A DNA stretch of 61,462 nucleotides from Gammaproteobacteria bacterium (GTDB taxonomy: Bacteria; Pseudomonadota; Gammaproteobacteria; PS1; Pseudothioglobaceae), in the NCBI GenBank assembly GCA_029243595.1, contig JAQWRQ010000027.1, forward strand, positions 1 through 61,462, in the 5' to 3' direction. Below the pieces are notes generated by a model. That model was not told the DNA's origin and did not search any database. It worked only from the letters and a program-made list of their open reading frames with translations. Position 1 is the first letter of the stretch; every line of letters begins with the position of its first letter. A program made the position numbers and the translations under genes. Positions 27,148-35,853 of this stretch are shown here, one piece after another.

Positions 27148-27977
27148 TGAATTTTAGTGACTTCCAATAAATGTAGTCGTCTGGAATCGGTTTTTAACAC
27201 TTTAAAATTAAAGCCTTGTAGATCGATATCATCCATCTGCTCTGGTAAATAAGTGAAGCCAGAAACCACAAAACCAGCAACGGTATCTACATCGCCAACT
27301 TCAAGTGAGACGTCAAAAAATTCATTAAATTCTTCTAGCGGTGTATTGGCCTTAAGTAAATAACGACCCTCGCCAAAATCAATAATATTGTCTTCTTCGA
27401 AATCATGCTCGTCTTCAATCTCGCCTACGATTTGCTCAAGCACGTCTTCGAGTGTAACTAGGCCAGCAATCTCACCATACTCATCCATCACAATCGCCAT
27501 GTGTGAGCGCTTTTGTTGGAAATCTCGCAGCAATGCACCCAAGGTTTTGCTTTCTGGCACCAAGATAGCAGGGCGTAGATATTCTTTATAGCTAAATTCT
27601 TTTTTCTGATTACTAACCAAATGACTAAGCAAGTCTTTTGCCAAAATCACGCCTTGTACTTTGTCTTCTTTTGTGTTTAATATAGGGAATCTTGAATGGG
27701 CAGACTTCACCATGACTGCTAGCAAATCTTTGGTTGAAATATCGTGTTGAATCAGTACCATTTTGGTTTTTGGTACCATGACATCACGCACCTCTAAATT
27801 TTCAAGTTGCATGGTGCCTTCAATCAAAGATCGAGAATGTGAATCAACGATATGATTCTCTTCAGACTCTTTTAAAGCTTGTAGTAGTTCGTCGCTAGAA
27901 TTGATTGGGGAATGGAAAAATTGTTTTTTTAATCTTTGTAAAAAAGACAATGTCGAGGGAGGTTGTTCTTCGTTCAT
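27144..27977 (-). CDS. corC: CBS-domain protein CorC (YbeX-like)
   Basis: This 277-residue cytosolic protein has an N-terminal segment, two CBS domains (about residues 65-185, with RDVMVPKTKMVLI and HMAIVMDEYGEIAGLVTLEDVLEQIVGEIEDEHD) and a C-terminal CorC_HlyC domain (about 200-275). CorC/YbeX proteins are linked to Mg/Co efflux and to ribosome maturation. It lacks the membrane domain of full-length CorB-type proteins. The usual gammaproteobacterial neighbours ybeY and lnt are absent. It is coupled to the downstream membrane protein gene. Confidence 0.9.
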   Translation of the reverse strand: MNEEQPPSTLSFLQRLKKQFFHSPINSSDELLQALKESEENHIVDSHSRSLIEGTMQLENLEVRDVMVPKTKMVLIQHDISTKDLLAVMVKSAHSRFPILNTKEDKVQGVILAKDLLSHLVSNQKKEFSYKEYLRPAILVPESKTLGALLRDFQQKRSHMAIVMDEYGEIAGLVTLEDVLEQIVGEIEDEHDFEEDNIIDFGEGRYLLKANTPLEEFNEFFDVSLEVGDVDTVAGFVVSGFTYLPEQMDDIDLQGFNFKVLKTDSRRLHLLEVTKIQ

Positions 27978-28017
27978 TTAAAATTAAATATTTATCAGGT
28001 CGCTATTGTACCAAAAA

Positions 28018-28314
28018 TCAAGTTTTTTTACCACTACGCATAACTTTTCCCTTTGCAGCACGCTCTTTGCGTACTTGTTTTGGGTCAGCAATCAGCGGTC
28101 GATAGATTTCTACACGGTCTTTTTCACGTAACACGGTATCTAGTTTAGCAATTTTTCCAAAAATACCGGTTTTGTCCTTGGTTAAATTGATTTGAGGGTA
28201 AGTATCAATAATGCCAGACAATTCAATCGCTTGCTTAAGCGTTGTGCCTTCGTCTACCTCTAAAGCAAGTAGGGTTTGTTTTTTTTCTAATGCGTAAGCA
28301 ACTTCAACTAGCAT
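28018..28314 (-). CDS. rnfH: RnfH-family ubiquitin-like protein
   Basis: RnfH proteins have a beta-grasp fold and often accompany ratA and smpB; their function is poorly defined. I choose the ATG at 28314 (98 residues, [13 protein letters not shown]), because the family starts with this beta strand; an upstream ATG at 28338 lies deeper in hisA. Conserved segments are [22 protein letters not shown]-like [26 protein letters not shown], and a basic C-terminal tail ([16 protein letters not shown]). It overlaps hisA by 11 bases, an unusual partner. Confidence 0.9.
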   Translation of the reverse strand: MLVEVAYALEKKQTLLALEVDEGTTLKQAIELSGIIDTYPQINLTKDKTGIFGKIAKLDTVLREKDRVEIYRPLIADPKQVRKERAAKGKVMRSGKKT

Positions 28315-29035
28315 CGCAGAGCTGTTGTGCCTTAGCAAAGTCTAACGTACCTTCATAAATAGCACGGCCAGTAATCGCACCGGTGATTCCGTGATGTGCT
28401 TCAACCAATAAATTGGTAATATCGTCCATATTGGTAATACCGCCTGAAGCAATAATAGGGATTGAGGTTTGCTTGGCTAAATCAGCAGTAGCTTCTACAT
28501 TCACTCCTTGCATCATGCCATCTCTAGCAATGTCGGTATACACAATAGAACTTACACCATCTTGTTCAAACTTCTTAGATAGATCCACCACGTGTAAGTC
28601 AGTTTGCTTGGCCCAGCCTTCAGTCGCAACCAAGCCGTTATTTGCATCTAGGCCAACAATAATTTTGCCAGGGAACTCACGACACAGTTCTGATACAAAT
28701 TCAGGGTGTGTGACTGCCATGGTGCCAATAATCAAATAACTGATGCCTGCCTCAATGTAAGTGTTGGCAATCTGCATATTACGGATACCGCCACCAATTT
28801 GTACAGGTAGATCTGGAAATGCCTTGGTGATCTCGGTTACGCTAGTGGCGTTGATTGGCTTGCCTTCAAAAGCACCATTAAGATCTACCAGATGCAAACG
28901 CTTAGCGCCTTGCTCTACCCATTGCGCTGCCATTTCAGCCGGATTGTCAGAAAATACCGTAGTATCGTCCATCAATCCTTGTCTTAGGCGAACACACTGG
29001 CCATCTTTTAAATCAATTGCGGGAATAATAATCAT
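28304..29035 (-). CDS. hisA: Phosphoribosylformimino-5-aminoimidazole carboxamide ribotide isomerase HisA
   Basis: HisA catalyses the Amadori rearrangement of ProFAR to PRFAR, feeding HisF/HisH. The 243-residue TIM barrel starts [18 protein letters not shown] with catalytic Asp8. It also contains [11 protein letters not shown], the central [12 protein letters not shown] with the second acidic residue, and the phosphate-binding [13 protein letters not shown] and [11 protein letters not shown]. It is separated by 27 kb from hisB/hisH, so his genes are dispersed in this genome. It is followed by rnfH and preceded by comM (9-base gap). Confidence 0.96.
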   Translation of the reverse strand: MIIIPAIDLKDGQCVRLRQGLMDDTTVFSDNPAEMAAQWVEQGAKRLHLVDLNGAFEGKPINATSVTEITKAFPDLPVQIGGGIRNMQIANTYIEAGISYLIIGTMAVTHPEFVSELCREFPGKIIVGLDANNGLVATEGWAKQTDLHVVDLSKKFEQDGVSSIVYTDIARDGMMQGVNVEATADLAKQTSIPIIASGGITNMDDITNLLVEAHHGITGAITGRAIYEGTLDFAKAQQLCDAS

Positions 29036-29044
29036 ATTTTTTAT

Positions 29045-30553
29045 TTATGCGTTGTTATGGCGGCGATAACCAATCGCTTCAATTAAATGTTGTTTATCAA
29101 CTGTCTCACTGCTATCAATATCAGCAATGGTTCTAGCGACTTTAAGTATTCGATGATAAGCTCTCGCTGAAAGCTGTAATTTATCAATTACAGCTTCTAG
29201 TAACTGCGTATTTTCTTTATCTAACGGTACCATTTTTTCTACTTCATCGGGGGTCAGCAAGTCATTCGATTTACTCTGCCTGCTCAGTTGCCTATTATAA
29301 GCACTTAGCACTCTATCGCGTATGGTTTCACTATTTTCAATCTGCTCTTGGGATTGACTCAATAACACTTCTTTAGGCAGTGGTGGCACATCCAGCACCA
29401 TATCAATACGGTCTAGCAGTGGGCCTGATATCTTTGAATGATATTTATCTACCTGGTCTTCAGTGCAGTGGCATTTGGCCGTTCCATCGCCAAAATGCCC
29501 ACAAGGACAAGGATTCATCGCACCAATCAATTGAAAATTAGCAGGGAATGTGGTTTGTTGCGCCGCACGAGACAAATGCACTTCACCATTTTCTAAGGGT
29601 TGTCTTAACACTTCTAAAACATTACGAGGAAACTCGGGCAACTCATCTAAAAATAACACACCTTCATGTGCTAAAGATATTTCACCTGGTTTAGGGTTGG
29701 CGCCACCACCTACTAGAGCGACTGCAGATGACGAATGATGAGGCGATCTAAAAGGTCGAATTTGCAAATCATTCAAACTCAGTGGTTTGTTTGCAACTGA
29801 ATAAATTGAAGCACGCTCTAATGCTTTATCGGTGGTTAGTGGCGGCATGATCGACGGCAGTCTTTCTGAAAGCATGGTTTTTCCAGAACCTGGCGGACCA
29901 ATGAGCAGGATATTATGCCCACCAGCGGCAGCAATCTCTAATGCGCGCTTTGCATGATATTGCCCTTTAACTTGGGAAAAATCTTTATTATATACAGCGG
30001 CTTTCTGCGCACCAATACTGGGTTTCTTTATTTCAGAAACGCCTTGCAAAAATCCACAAACTTCTAGTAAGTGCTGACTTGGATAAATTGACGCACCTTC
30101 AACTAGTGCACCTTGATCGTAATTTTCTTTTGGGATAACAACAGAATGCTGATTATTTGTCGCTTCAACAATGGCAGGCAATAGACCTTCTGTTGGTCGG
30201 AGCAGGCCATCAAGACCCAGCTCACCAAAAAATTCAAACTTAGTGATATCGAGTTTTGTCTTAAGCTGGCCTGATGCAATTAACAAGCCTAGGGCAATTG
30301 GCAAATCATAACGACCCCCGCTTTTAGGTAAGTTTGCTGGCGCCAAGCTCACGGTAATTCGCTGGTTGGGAAATTTAAATTGTGAGTTCATTAGTGCGCT
30401 TCGCACACGATCTTTAGACTCTTTAACCGCACCCTCTGGTAAGCCGACAATTGCAAAACTTGGCAGACCGCCTGAAATATGCACCTCGATCGTCACCAAG
30501 GGAGCATCCATTCCTGTAGACGCTCGGGTAAAAACTTTAGCTAGTTGACTCAT
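29045..30553 (-). CDS. comM: ComM/YifB-family AAA+ ATPase (Mg-chelatase-like)
   Basis: ComM is a hexameric branch-migration helicase that promotes integration of DNA in natural transformation in Vibrio and relatives; it is also widespread outside competent species. The 502 residues include an N-terminal Lon-like S5 domain (about 1-190, with [18 protein letters not shown]), Walker [16 protein letters not shown], and Walker [13 protein letters not shown] zinc-finger-like [15 protein letters not shown] and a C-terminal helical domain with [18 protein letters not shown] follow. It overlaps tsaD by 4 bases. Confidence 0.93.
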   Translation of the reverse strand: MSQLAKVFTRASTGMDAPLVTIEVHISGGLPSFAIVGLPEGAVKESKDRVRSALMNSQFKFPNQRITVSLAPANLPKSGGRYDLPIALGLLIASGQLKTKLDITKFEFFGELGLDGLLRPTEGLLPAIVEATNNQHSVVIPKENYDQGALVEGASIYPSQHLLEVCGFLQGVSEIKKPSIGAQKAAVYNKDFSQVKGQYHAKRALEIAAAGGHNILLIGPPGSGKTMLSERLPSIMPPLTTDKALERASIYSVANKPLSLNDLQIRPFRSPHHSSSAVALVGGGANPKPGEISLAHEGVLFLDELPEFPRNVLEVLRQPLENGEVHLSRAAQQTTFPANFQLIGAMNPCPCGHFGDGTAKCHCTEDQVDKYHSKISGPLLDRIDMVLDVPPLPKEVLLSQSQEQIENSETIRDRVLSAYNRQLSRQSKSNDLLTPDEVEKMVPLDKENTQLLEAVIDKLQLSARAYHRILKVARTIADIDSSETVDKQHLIEAIGYRRHNNA

Positions 30554-31572
30554 ACAGCTTCTAACTCTTCAAGGCTCCATCTGGGCTTGACGATGATCTC
30601 ATTACCAACTGAAACTTGTCCTTTGGTTAATCGTAAATGCCCAGCAAGAGCGATCATTGCACCGTTATCAGTGCAAAACTCTTGCCTAGGATAGAATACT
30701 TCGGCATCTAGTTTTTTTCCCATTTTGTTTAAAACCTGGCGCAAAGATTGATTAGCACTAACGCCACCTGCTACCACCAAGGTGGAATATTTAGTTTTCT
30801 CTAATGCACGTCTACACTTAATCATCAGAGTTTGTGTGGCTGCTACTTCAAAAGCCTTAGCAATATCGGCTTTTTGCTCTGGGTGTTTGGCAAATGTATT
30901 GCGTGCAAATGTCTTTAAACCACTGAAACTAAAATCCAGGCCTGGGCGATCTGTCATCGGCCTTGGAAATTTGAACTGAGTATCGTCACCTTGTTCAGCT
31001 AACGTTGCCAGTGCTGGCCCGCCTGGGTAGCCCAGTCCTAAAATTTTGGCAGTTTTGTCAAACGCCTCGCCCACGGCATCGTCTAGTGATTCACCTAGTA
31101 TTTGATAATCACCAATGCCTTTAACATCGACCAACATTGTGTGCCCACCAGACACCAATAATGCTACAAATGGAAATTGTGGCTGTGTTTCTTCAAGTAG
31201 TGGTGCTAACAAATGCCCTTCCATATGGTGCACTGCTAAAGCAGGAATATTAAGACTCCAAGCCAAACTCCTAGCAACTGATGAGCCTACCAATAAAGCC
31301 CCTGCCAAACCTGGACCAGCTGTATAGGCAATACCGCTAACATCACTAAGCTGGAGCTTTGCCTCAGATAAAACCGCTTTAATTAAAGGAATGGTACGTT
31401 GAATGTGATCACGCGAAGCTAGCTCTGGCACTACGCCACCATATTCTGCATGCATCTCAACCTGTGAAAACAATTGATGCGCGATCAAGCCTTGGTCTGA
31501 TGAGTACAGGCCGATACCAGTTTCATCACAAGAGCTCTCAATACCTAGTGTAACAAAGGGCTTAGTGCTCAC
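30550..31572 (-). CDS. tsaD: tRNA N6-threonylcarbamoyladenosine transferase TsaD
   Basis: TsaD transfers threonylcarbamoyl to A37 of ANN-decoding tRNAs with TsaB and TsaE. The 340-residue protein starts [14 protein letters not shown], has the metal-binding HHMEGH (about residues 115-120), the VSGGHTMLV segment, and the C-terminal [16 protein letters not shown]. Many gammaproteobacteria place tsaD beside rpsU; here it lies between comM and lptB, overlapping both (4 and 11 bases). Confidence 0.96.
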   Translation of the reverse strand: MSTKPFVTLGIESSCDETGIGLYSSDQGLIAHQLFSQVEMHAEYGGVVPELASRDHIQRTIPLIKAVLSEAKLQLSDVSGIAYTAGPGLAGALLVGSSVARSLAWSLNIPALAVHHMEGHLLAPLLEETQPQFPFVALLVSGGHTMLVDVKGIGDYQILGESLDDAVGEAFDKTAKILGLGYPGGPALATLAEQGDDTQFKFPRPMTDRPGLDFSFSGLKTFARNTFAKHPEQKADIAKAFEVAATQTLMIKCRRALEKTKYSTLVVAGGVSANQSLRQVLNKMGKKLDAEVFYPRQEFCTDNGAMIALAGHLRLTKGQVSVGNEIIVKPRWSLEELEAV

Positions 31573-32296
31573 TATTTGATTCGCCTAAGTAGACTTTTTT
31601 AACATCCTCATGAGATAAGATTTCTTCTTTATTGCCTTTGGCAATAATTTGCCCACCATGAAGCACGTAAGAGTGATCACAAGTATCTAGCATTTCTCGA
31701 TAATTATGATCAGTAATAAGCACACCAATGCCTTTGTCTCTCAGGTGATAAATAATTTGCTGAATATCACCCACTGAAATTGGGTCAACGCCAGCAAAAG
31801 GCTCGTCTAACAATACAAATTTTGGATCCATTGCCAACGCTCTAGCAATCTCAACACGTCTACGCTCACCGCCTGAAAGACTTAAGCCGTCAATATGACG
31901 AATGTGCCCAATACTAAACTCATCTAACAATTCTTCTAATCGGTGTTTTCTTTGTTTTTTATCTAGCTCAGTATTGAGCTCCAAAACCGCCATGATATTA
32001 TATTCAACAGACAGCTTTCTGAAAATAGAAGGCTCTTGAGGCAGGTAACCCAACCCTAGTTTTGCGCGCTTATGCATCGGTAATTTACTTACTTTGGTGT
32101 TGCCAATATACACCTGGCCTTTGCCTGCTCTTACTAGACCGCAAGCAATATAAAAACACGTGGTTTTACCTGCACCATTCGGCCCTAACAAACCAACAAT
32201 TTCACCCGCTTTTACTTCAAAAGAAACATCGCTAACAACCTCACGTCGAGTGTATTTTTTTCGAATATTTTGAACAGTTAATGTGTTTTCTTGCAT
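31562..32296 (-). CDS. lptB: LPS export ABC transporter ATPase LptB
   Basis: LptB powers extraction of lipopolysaccharide from the inner membrane with LptF/LptG/LptC. The 244 residues contain Walker [14 protein letters not shown], the Q-loop region [19 protein letters not shown] typical of LptB, signature [15 protein letters not shown], Walker [14 protein letters not shown] and switch His in [12 protein letters not shown]. LptA and LptC genes, normally directly upstream, are absent; birA lies upstream instead after 38 bases. Confidence 0.94.
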   Translation of the reverse strand: MQENTLTVQNIRKKYTRREVVSDVSFEVKAGEIVGLLGPNGAGKTTCFYIACGLVRAGKGQVYIGNTKVSKLPMHKRAKLGLGYLPQEPSIFRKLSVEYNIMAVLELNTELDKKQRKHRLEELLDEFSIGHIRHIDGLSLSGGERRRVEIARALAMDPKFVLLDEPFAGVDPISVGDIQQIIYHLRDKGIGVLITDHNYREMLDTCDHSYVLHGGQIIAKGNKEEILSHEDVKKVYLGESNSEH

Positions 32297-32334
32297 AAAT
32301 TAACAAAGCATTGTTTTGAGTGCCTAATCTTACC

Positions 32335-33084
32335 CTAAATTAGGCGAATTTGTTCAGAGCTATAAGCTTCAATCATAGTGTTGTCTGACTTGATCAATAA
32401 CGCACCTTGCTCGTTGACTCCGCTGGCAATGCCGACAGTTCTGCTGTTTTGATAATCAAGTTCCAACTGCTTTCCTAGTAAATAATCATACTGATGCCAT
32501 TGGGACTTGAAACCGGAAAATCCGTGTTGTTCAAAATACTGACAAGACTTTAATAAGTTGTTGATCAGTTTTTCATGCAAGGCTACTAAATTAGGAAGAT
32601 TTGAACAAATTTTTGACAAATCAGTCCATGGCGTATCGCATTCAAAGCTTGCATCCAATTGATAATTTAGGCCCAAGCCTATAACCACTGATTGGTGATT
32701 ATCTTGCACAGTATTTTCGATCAAGATACCAGCAATTTTTTGATCTTTAAAATAAACATCATTTGGCCATTTAAGCTTTAAGTGTTCAACTTGATATTCG
32801 TCTTCTAATGTATTAATTATCGATAGGCCTATTGCTAAACTTAGGCCGTTTAAAGCAACATCAACAGAAAATGGTCGGCGCAACGACAACAAAACACTAC
32901 TGTCTTTTTTGCTCAGCCATGTTCTTTGGTACTGTCCTTTGCCGGCAGTTTGCTCTCTCGCAATACAGACTTTAACATCTTTAGAAAAAGGAAACTTAAC
33001 TAGGTAGTCATTGGTGCTAGTTGTTGATTCTAAAACAAAGCATTCAACACCACTATCAAGTCTTAAATCAGAATAATCAATCAT
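32335..33084 (-). CDS. birA: Biotin-[acetyl-CoA carboxylase] ligase, short form
   Basis: BirA activates biotin with ATP and attaches it to carrier lysines such as AccB. The 249 residues cover the catalytic and C-terminal domains only: STNDYLVKF, the adenylate loop EQTAGKGQYQRTWLS (family GRGRxGRxW, here with Gln substitutions), LKWPNDVYFKDQKIAGILIE and the C-terminal SH3-like VNEQGALLIKSDN. The DNA-binding domain that lets Escherichia coli BirA repress biotin genes is missing, so this is a class I, non-regulatory ligase. Confidence 0.92.
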   Translation of the reverse strand: MIDYSDLRLDSGVECFVLESTTSTNDYLVKFPFSKDVKVCIAREQTAGKGQYQRTWLSKKDSSVLLSLRRPFSVDVALNGLSLAIGLSIINTLEDEYQVEHLKLKWPNDVYFKDQKIAGILIENTVQDNHQSVVIGLGLNYQLDASFECDTPWTDLSKICSNLPNLVALHEKLINNLLKSCQYFEQHGFSGFKSQWHQYDYLLGKQLELDYQNSRTVGIASGVNEQGALLIKSDNTMIEAYSSEQIRLI

Positions 33085-33134
33085 AGAGCAATATTTGATA
33101 AAATAACTAAATTAATTTTACACCTTAATTATTT

Positions 33135-33878
33135 ATGAAATTAGCACTCGGTGTTGAGTACCTAGGTACAGACTTCCATGGCTGGCAGTTGCAAAAATCT
33201 GGAATTCGAACGGTTCAACAAGTGGTTGAAGAGTCTTTATCGAGCATTGCTGACGAACCTGTTCGCGTGTTTTGCTCTGGCAGAACTGATGCTGGTGTCC
33301 ATGCTTTGGAGCAAGTCATTCATTTTGAAACTGATGTAGTTCGAGAAGATAAAGCCTGGTTGTTTGGTGGTAATGTTAACCTACCTTACGATGTAAATTT
33401 TAAATGGGTTAAGCGAGTGGATGATGATTTTCATGCGCGTTTCAACGCCCATGCTAGGCAATACCACTACAAAATCCACAATACGCCAGTACGCTCTGCG
33501 TTAGTGTCTGCATATACATTGTGGGAGCCGAGAGTATTAGATATAGCGGTCATGAAGCAAGCTGCTGAGTACTTATTGGGTGAACATGATTTTTCTAGCT
33601 TTAGAGGGAGTTTGTGCCAGGCAAAATCCCCTATCAAAACCATTGAATTCATTCGCTTGGCCCAGGCCGGAGATGAAATATTATTAGACATTAAAGCCAA
33701 CGCCTTCTTGCACCACATGGTGCGTAACATCGTAGGCACACTACTCAAAGTTGGTAGAGGTGAAAAACCGGTTGGATGGGTTAAAGAAGTGCTAGATGCA
33801 AAAGACAGAAAACGTGCTGGCGCTACTGCCGAACCACAAGGTCTATACTTTGTAAAAGCCTTTTACAAAAAGCTGTAA
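33135..33878 (+). CDS. truA: tRNA pseudouridine synthase A
   Basis: TruA makes pseudouridine at positions 38-40 in the tRNA anticodon arm. The catalytic Asp52 lies in CSGRTDAGVHALEQ. Other family segments include YLGTDFHGWQLQ at the N-terminus, RFNAHARQYHYKI, DFSSFRGS and the C-terminal FLHHMVRNIVGTLLKVGRG. The 247 residues are a normal length. It is divergent from birA across 50 bases. The downstream sulP gene is convergent, 46 bases away, and I see no convincing terminator in that gap. Confidence 0.96.
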   Translation: MKLALGVEYLGTDFHGWQLQKSGIRTVQQVVEESLSSIADEPVRVFCSGRTDAGVHALEQVIHFETDVVREDKAWLFGGNVNLPYDVNFKWVKRVDDDFHARFNAHARQYHYKIHNTPVRSALVSAYTLWEPRVLDIAVMKQAAEYLLGEHDFSSFRGSLCQAKSPIKTIEFIRLAQAGDEILLDIKANAFLHHMVRNIVGTLLKVGRGEKPVGWVKEVLDAKDRKRAGATAEPQGLYFVKAFYKKL

Positions 33879-33924
33879 ATACTAGGCCTCAAACAACTAT
33901 CACAACAACAGTTTGCAAGTGTTT

Positions 33925-35682
33925 TTATGATATTAAGTGTTTGAGAGGACTGTGAGAAGCCGCCTCTTCATCACCCAGCTCTTTCCAAGCAAAACGAAGT
34001 GCATCGGTACGACGCTCATAAAAACGCTCTTCACCATATTTGTCCATAAAGCCTGAGCGCTTAAGCACTCTTTCAATGCCCTCAGTACGAGCAAATAAGA
34101 TTTCTACGCCACCGGCAGAACAACGATCTAAAAGCCCTGACAAAACATCTTCTCCAGAAGCGTCAATCTGGTTAATACCGGCCATATCAACAATAATGTA
34201 CTTTAAACACTCGTGTTTATCGGCAATTAGTTTTAAGATTTTATCTTCAAAATAACCTGCGTTAGCAAAGTAAAGCGAGCCAGAATATTTAACAATTGAA
34301 ACCACTTCACAACGATCTAGTTTATTGTCTAGTGCGTTAACAAACATTGACGACCCATCATGGGCAGATAATTCAGTAAATCTTGGCTCCATCGTGCGAT
34401 ACAAGAACAACGTTAATGACAAAATCACACCGATTACAATGCCGTTTTCAAGATGTGGTGCAAATAATAGCGTCAATACAAACGATACAACTGCAACAAT
34501 CGCATCATGCTTTTCAACTTTCCAAGCGTGCATGATTGGTGCAAATTTGATCAGATTAATTACTGCCATGATAATTACAGCTGCTAAAGTTGCTTGAGGT
34601 AAGTGATATAAAAGAGGTGTTAAGAATAACAAAGTAATACCAACAATGACTGCTGTCACTACCGATGAAAAACCTGTAACCGCGCCTGCAGAAATATTAA
34701 CCGCAGAACGTGAAAATGAGCCTGATACTGCATAACCTTGGAAAAGACTAGAAACAACATTTGCCAAGCCTTGGCCCATTAATTCTTGATCAGCATTCAG
34801 GCGCTGTTTGGTTTGCGCAGCCATGGCTTTAGCAATAGAGATAGCTTCCATAAAGCCAATGAGACCAATGGTGATAGCTGTAACAACCATTTGATTGATT
34901 ACAGAAAAATCGAAGCTAGGCATCATCATTGCTGGTAAGCCCTCAGGAATAGCGCCAACAATCGCGCCACCAAGGCCGCCATCTTCCACAGACAAACCAA
35001 AGCTCATTGCCCAAGAGATAATTGTTGTTACTGCAACTGCAATCAAAACGCCGGGTAATTTTGGTGCGTATTTTTTAACACCGATCATAATGGCAAAAGC
35101 AACAATTGCAGCAAATAAAGTCCAACTATTGGTATGCTGAGTGGCATTAACTAACGTACCCCATACTTGCTCGTAAGTATGTTCACCCATACCTTTATCA
35201 ACACCAAATACTTTGTTTAACTGTGATGTTCCAATAATAATCGCAGCTGCGTTGGTAAAACCAACCACCACCGGATGTGATAAGAAGTTAATAACTAAAC
35301 CAAGCTTTAATGCGCCCAAAGCAAACTGAAATACACCTACTAAGAACGCTAATAACGAGGCGTAAGCTGCGTATGTCACCATGTCTGCGCCTGGTGGAAT
35401 AATGGTTGGAATCGCTGCTGCTGTTAATAAAGATACAACGGCAACAGGGCCTGTGCCTAATTGGCGAGATGAGCCCATCAATGCTGCGATCATCACTGGT
35501 AAGAATGAAGCGTATAAACCGTATTGTGGCGCAAGGCCTGCCAATTGTGCATAAGCCATTGATTGTGGCACTAACACCAATGCAACGGTTAAACCTGCAA
35601 CTAAATCTGCTTTTAATATATCTTTATCTTTAATCTCATGAATCCACGCCAAAAAAGGCAAAAACCTTGCAATCTTATCCAT
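33925..35682 (-). CDS. SulP-family anion transporter with STAS domain (first of a divergent pair)
   Basis: This is a SLC26/SulP inner-membrane transporter of 585 residues from the ATG at 35682, which has GGAA 6-7 bases upstream and matches the family N-terminus. An upstream in-frame ATG-like start at 35811 would run through the divergent promoter. The membrane domain (about residues 25-420) has the signature VALVLVPQSMAYAQLAGLAPQYGLYAS. The C-terminal STAS domain (about 440-550) has YIIVDMAGINQIDASGEDVL. Family substrates include sulfate, bicarbonate and other anions; which one applies is not visible. It is divergent from a second SulP gene. Confidence 0.9.
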   Translation of the reverse strand: MDKIARFLPFLAWIHEIKDKDILKADLVAGLTVALVLVPQSMAYAQLAGLAPQYGLYASFLPVMIAALMGSSRQLGTGPVAVVSLLTAAAIPTIIPPGADMVTYAAYASLLAFLVGVFQFALGALKLGLVINFLSHPVVVGFTNAAAIIIGTSQLNKVFGVDKGMGEHTYEQVWGTLVNATQHTNSWTLFAAIVAFAIMIGVKKYAPKLPGVLIAVAVTTIISWAMSFGLSVEDGGLGGAIVGAIPEGLPAMMMPSFDFSVINQMVVTAITIGLIGFMEAISIAKAMAAQTKQRLNADQELMGQGLANVVSSLFQGYAVSGSFSRSAVNISAGAVTGFSSVVTAVIVGITLLFLTPLLYHLPQATLAAVIIMAVINLIKFAPIMHAWKVEKHDAIVAVVSFVLTLLFAPHLENGIVIGVILSLTLFLYRTMEPRFTELSAHDGSSMFVNALDNKLDRCEVVSIVKYSGSLYFANAGYFEDKILKLIADKHECLKYIIVDMAGINQIDASGEDVLSGLLDRCSAGGVEILFARTEGIERVLKRSGFMDKYGEERFYERRTDALRFAWKELGDEEAASHSPLKHLIS

Positions 35683-35743
35683 TTGTATTCCAATTAATTT
35701 AAAAAATCTAACGTCAGACGAGTTAGAAGAATATAAGCGATAT

Positions 35744-35788
35744 ATTATATAATAATACCCCCATTTAATGGGTGTTATTTTGTATAAT
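35744..35788. promoter_or_regulatory. Mirror-symmetric divergent promoter for the two SulP genes
   Basis: A TATAAT reads rightward at 35783-35788 and a TATAAT reads leftward at 35749-35744. Exactly midway (position 35766) is a 13-base palindrome, CCCATTTAATGGG, at 35760-35772. With 17-base spacers, each promoter's -35 hexamer is one palindrome arm (CCCATT), a poor sigma-70 match. This geometry suggests one dimeric regulator controlling both genes. Predicted leaders are about 55 and 60 nt long. Confidence 0.6.
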
Positions 35789-35853
35789 ACTTCACTTGTC
35801 TTTTTCGGCAAAAATTCTTAACTACAGCTCTTAATCATCAACAAGGATGCATC

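Noticed and set aside
35683-35811. N-terminal extension of the first SulP protein
   Set aside because: The upstream in-frame start would read through the symmetric promoter, and the extra 43 residues lack family similarity; the ATG at 35682 has a ribosome-binding site.
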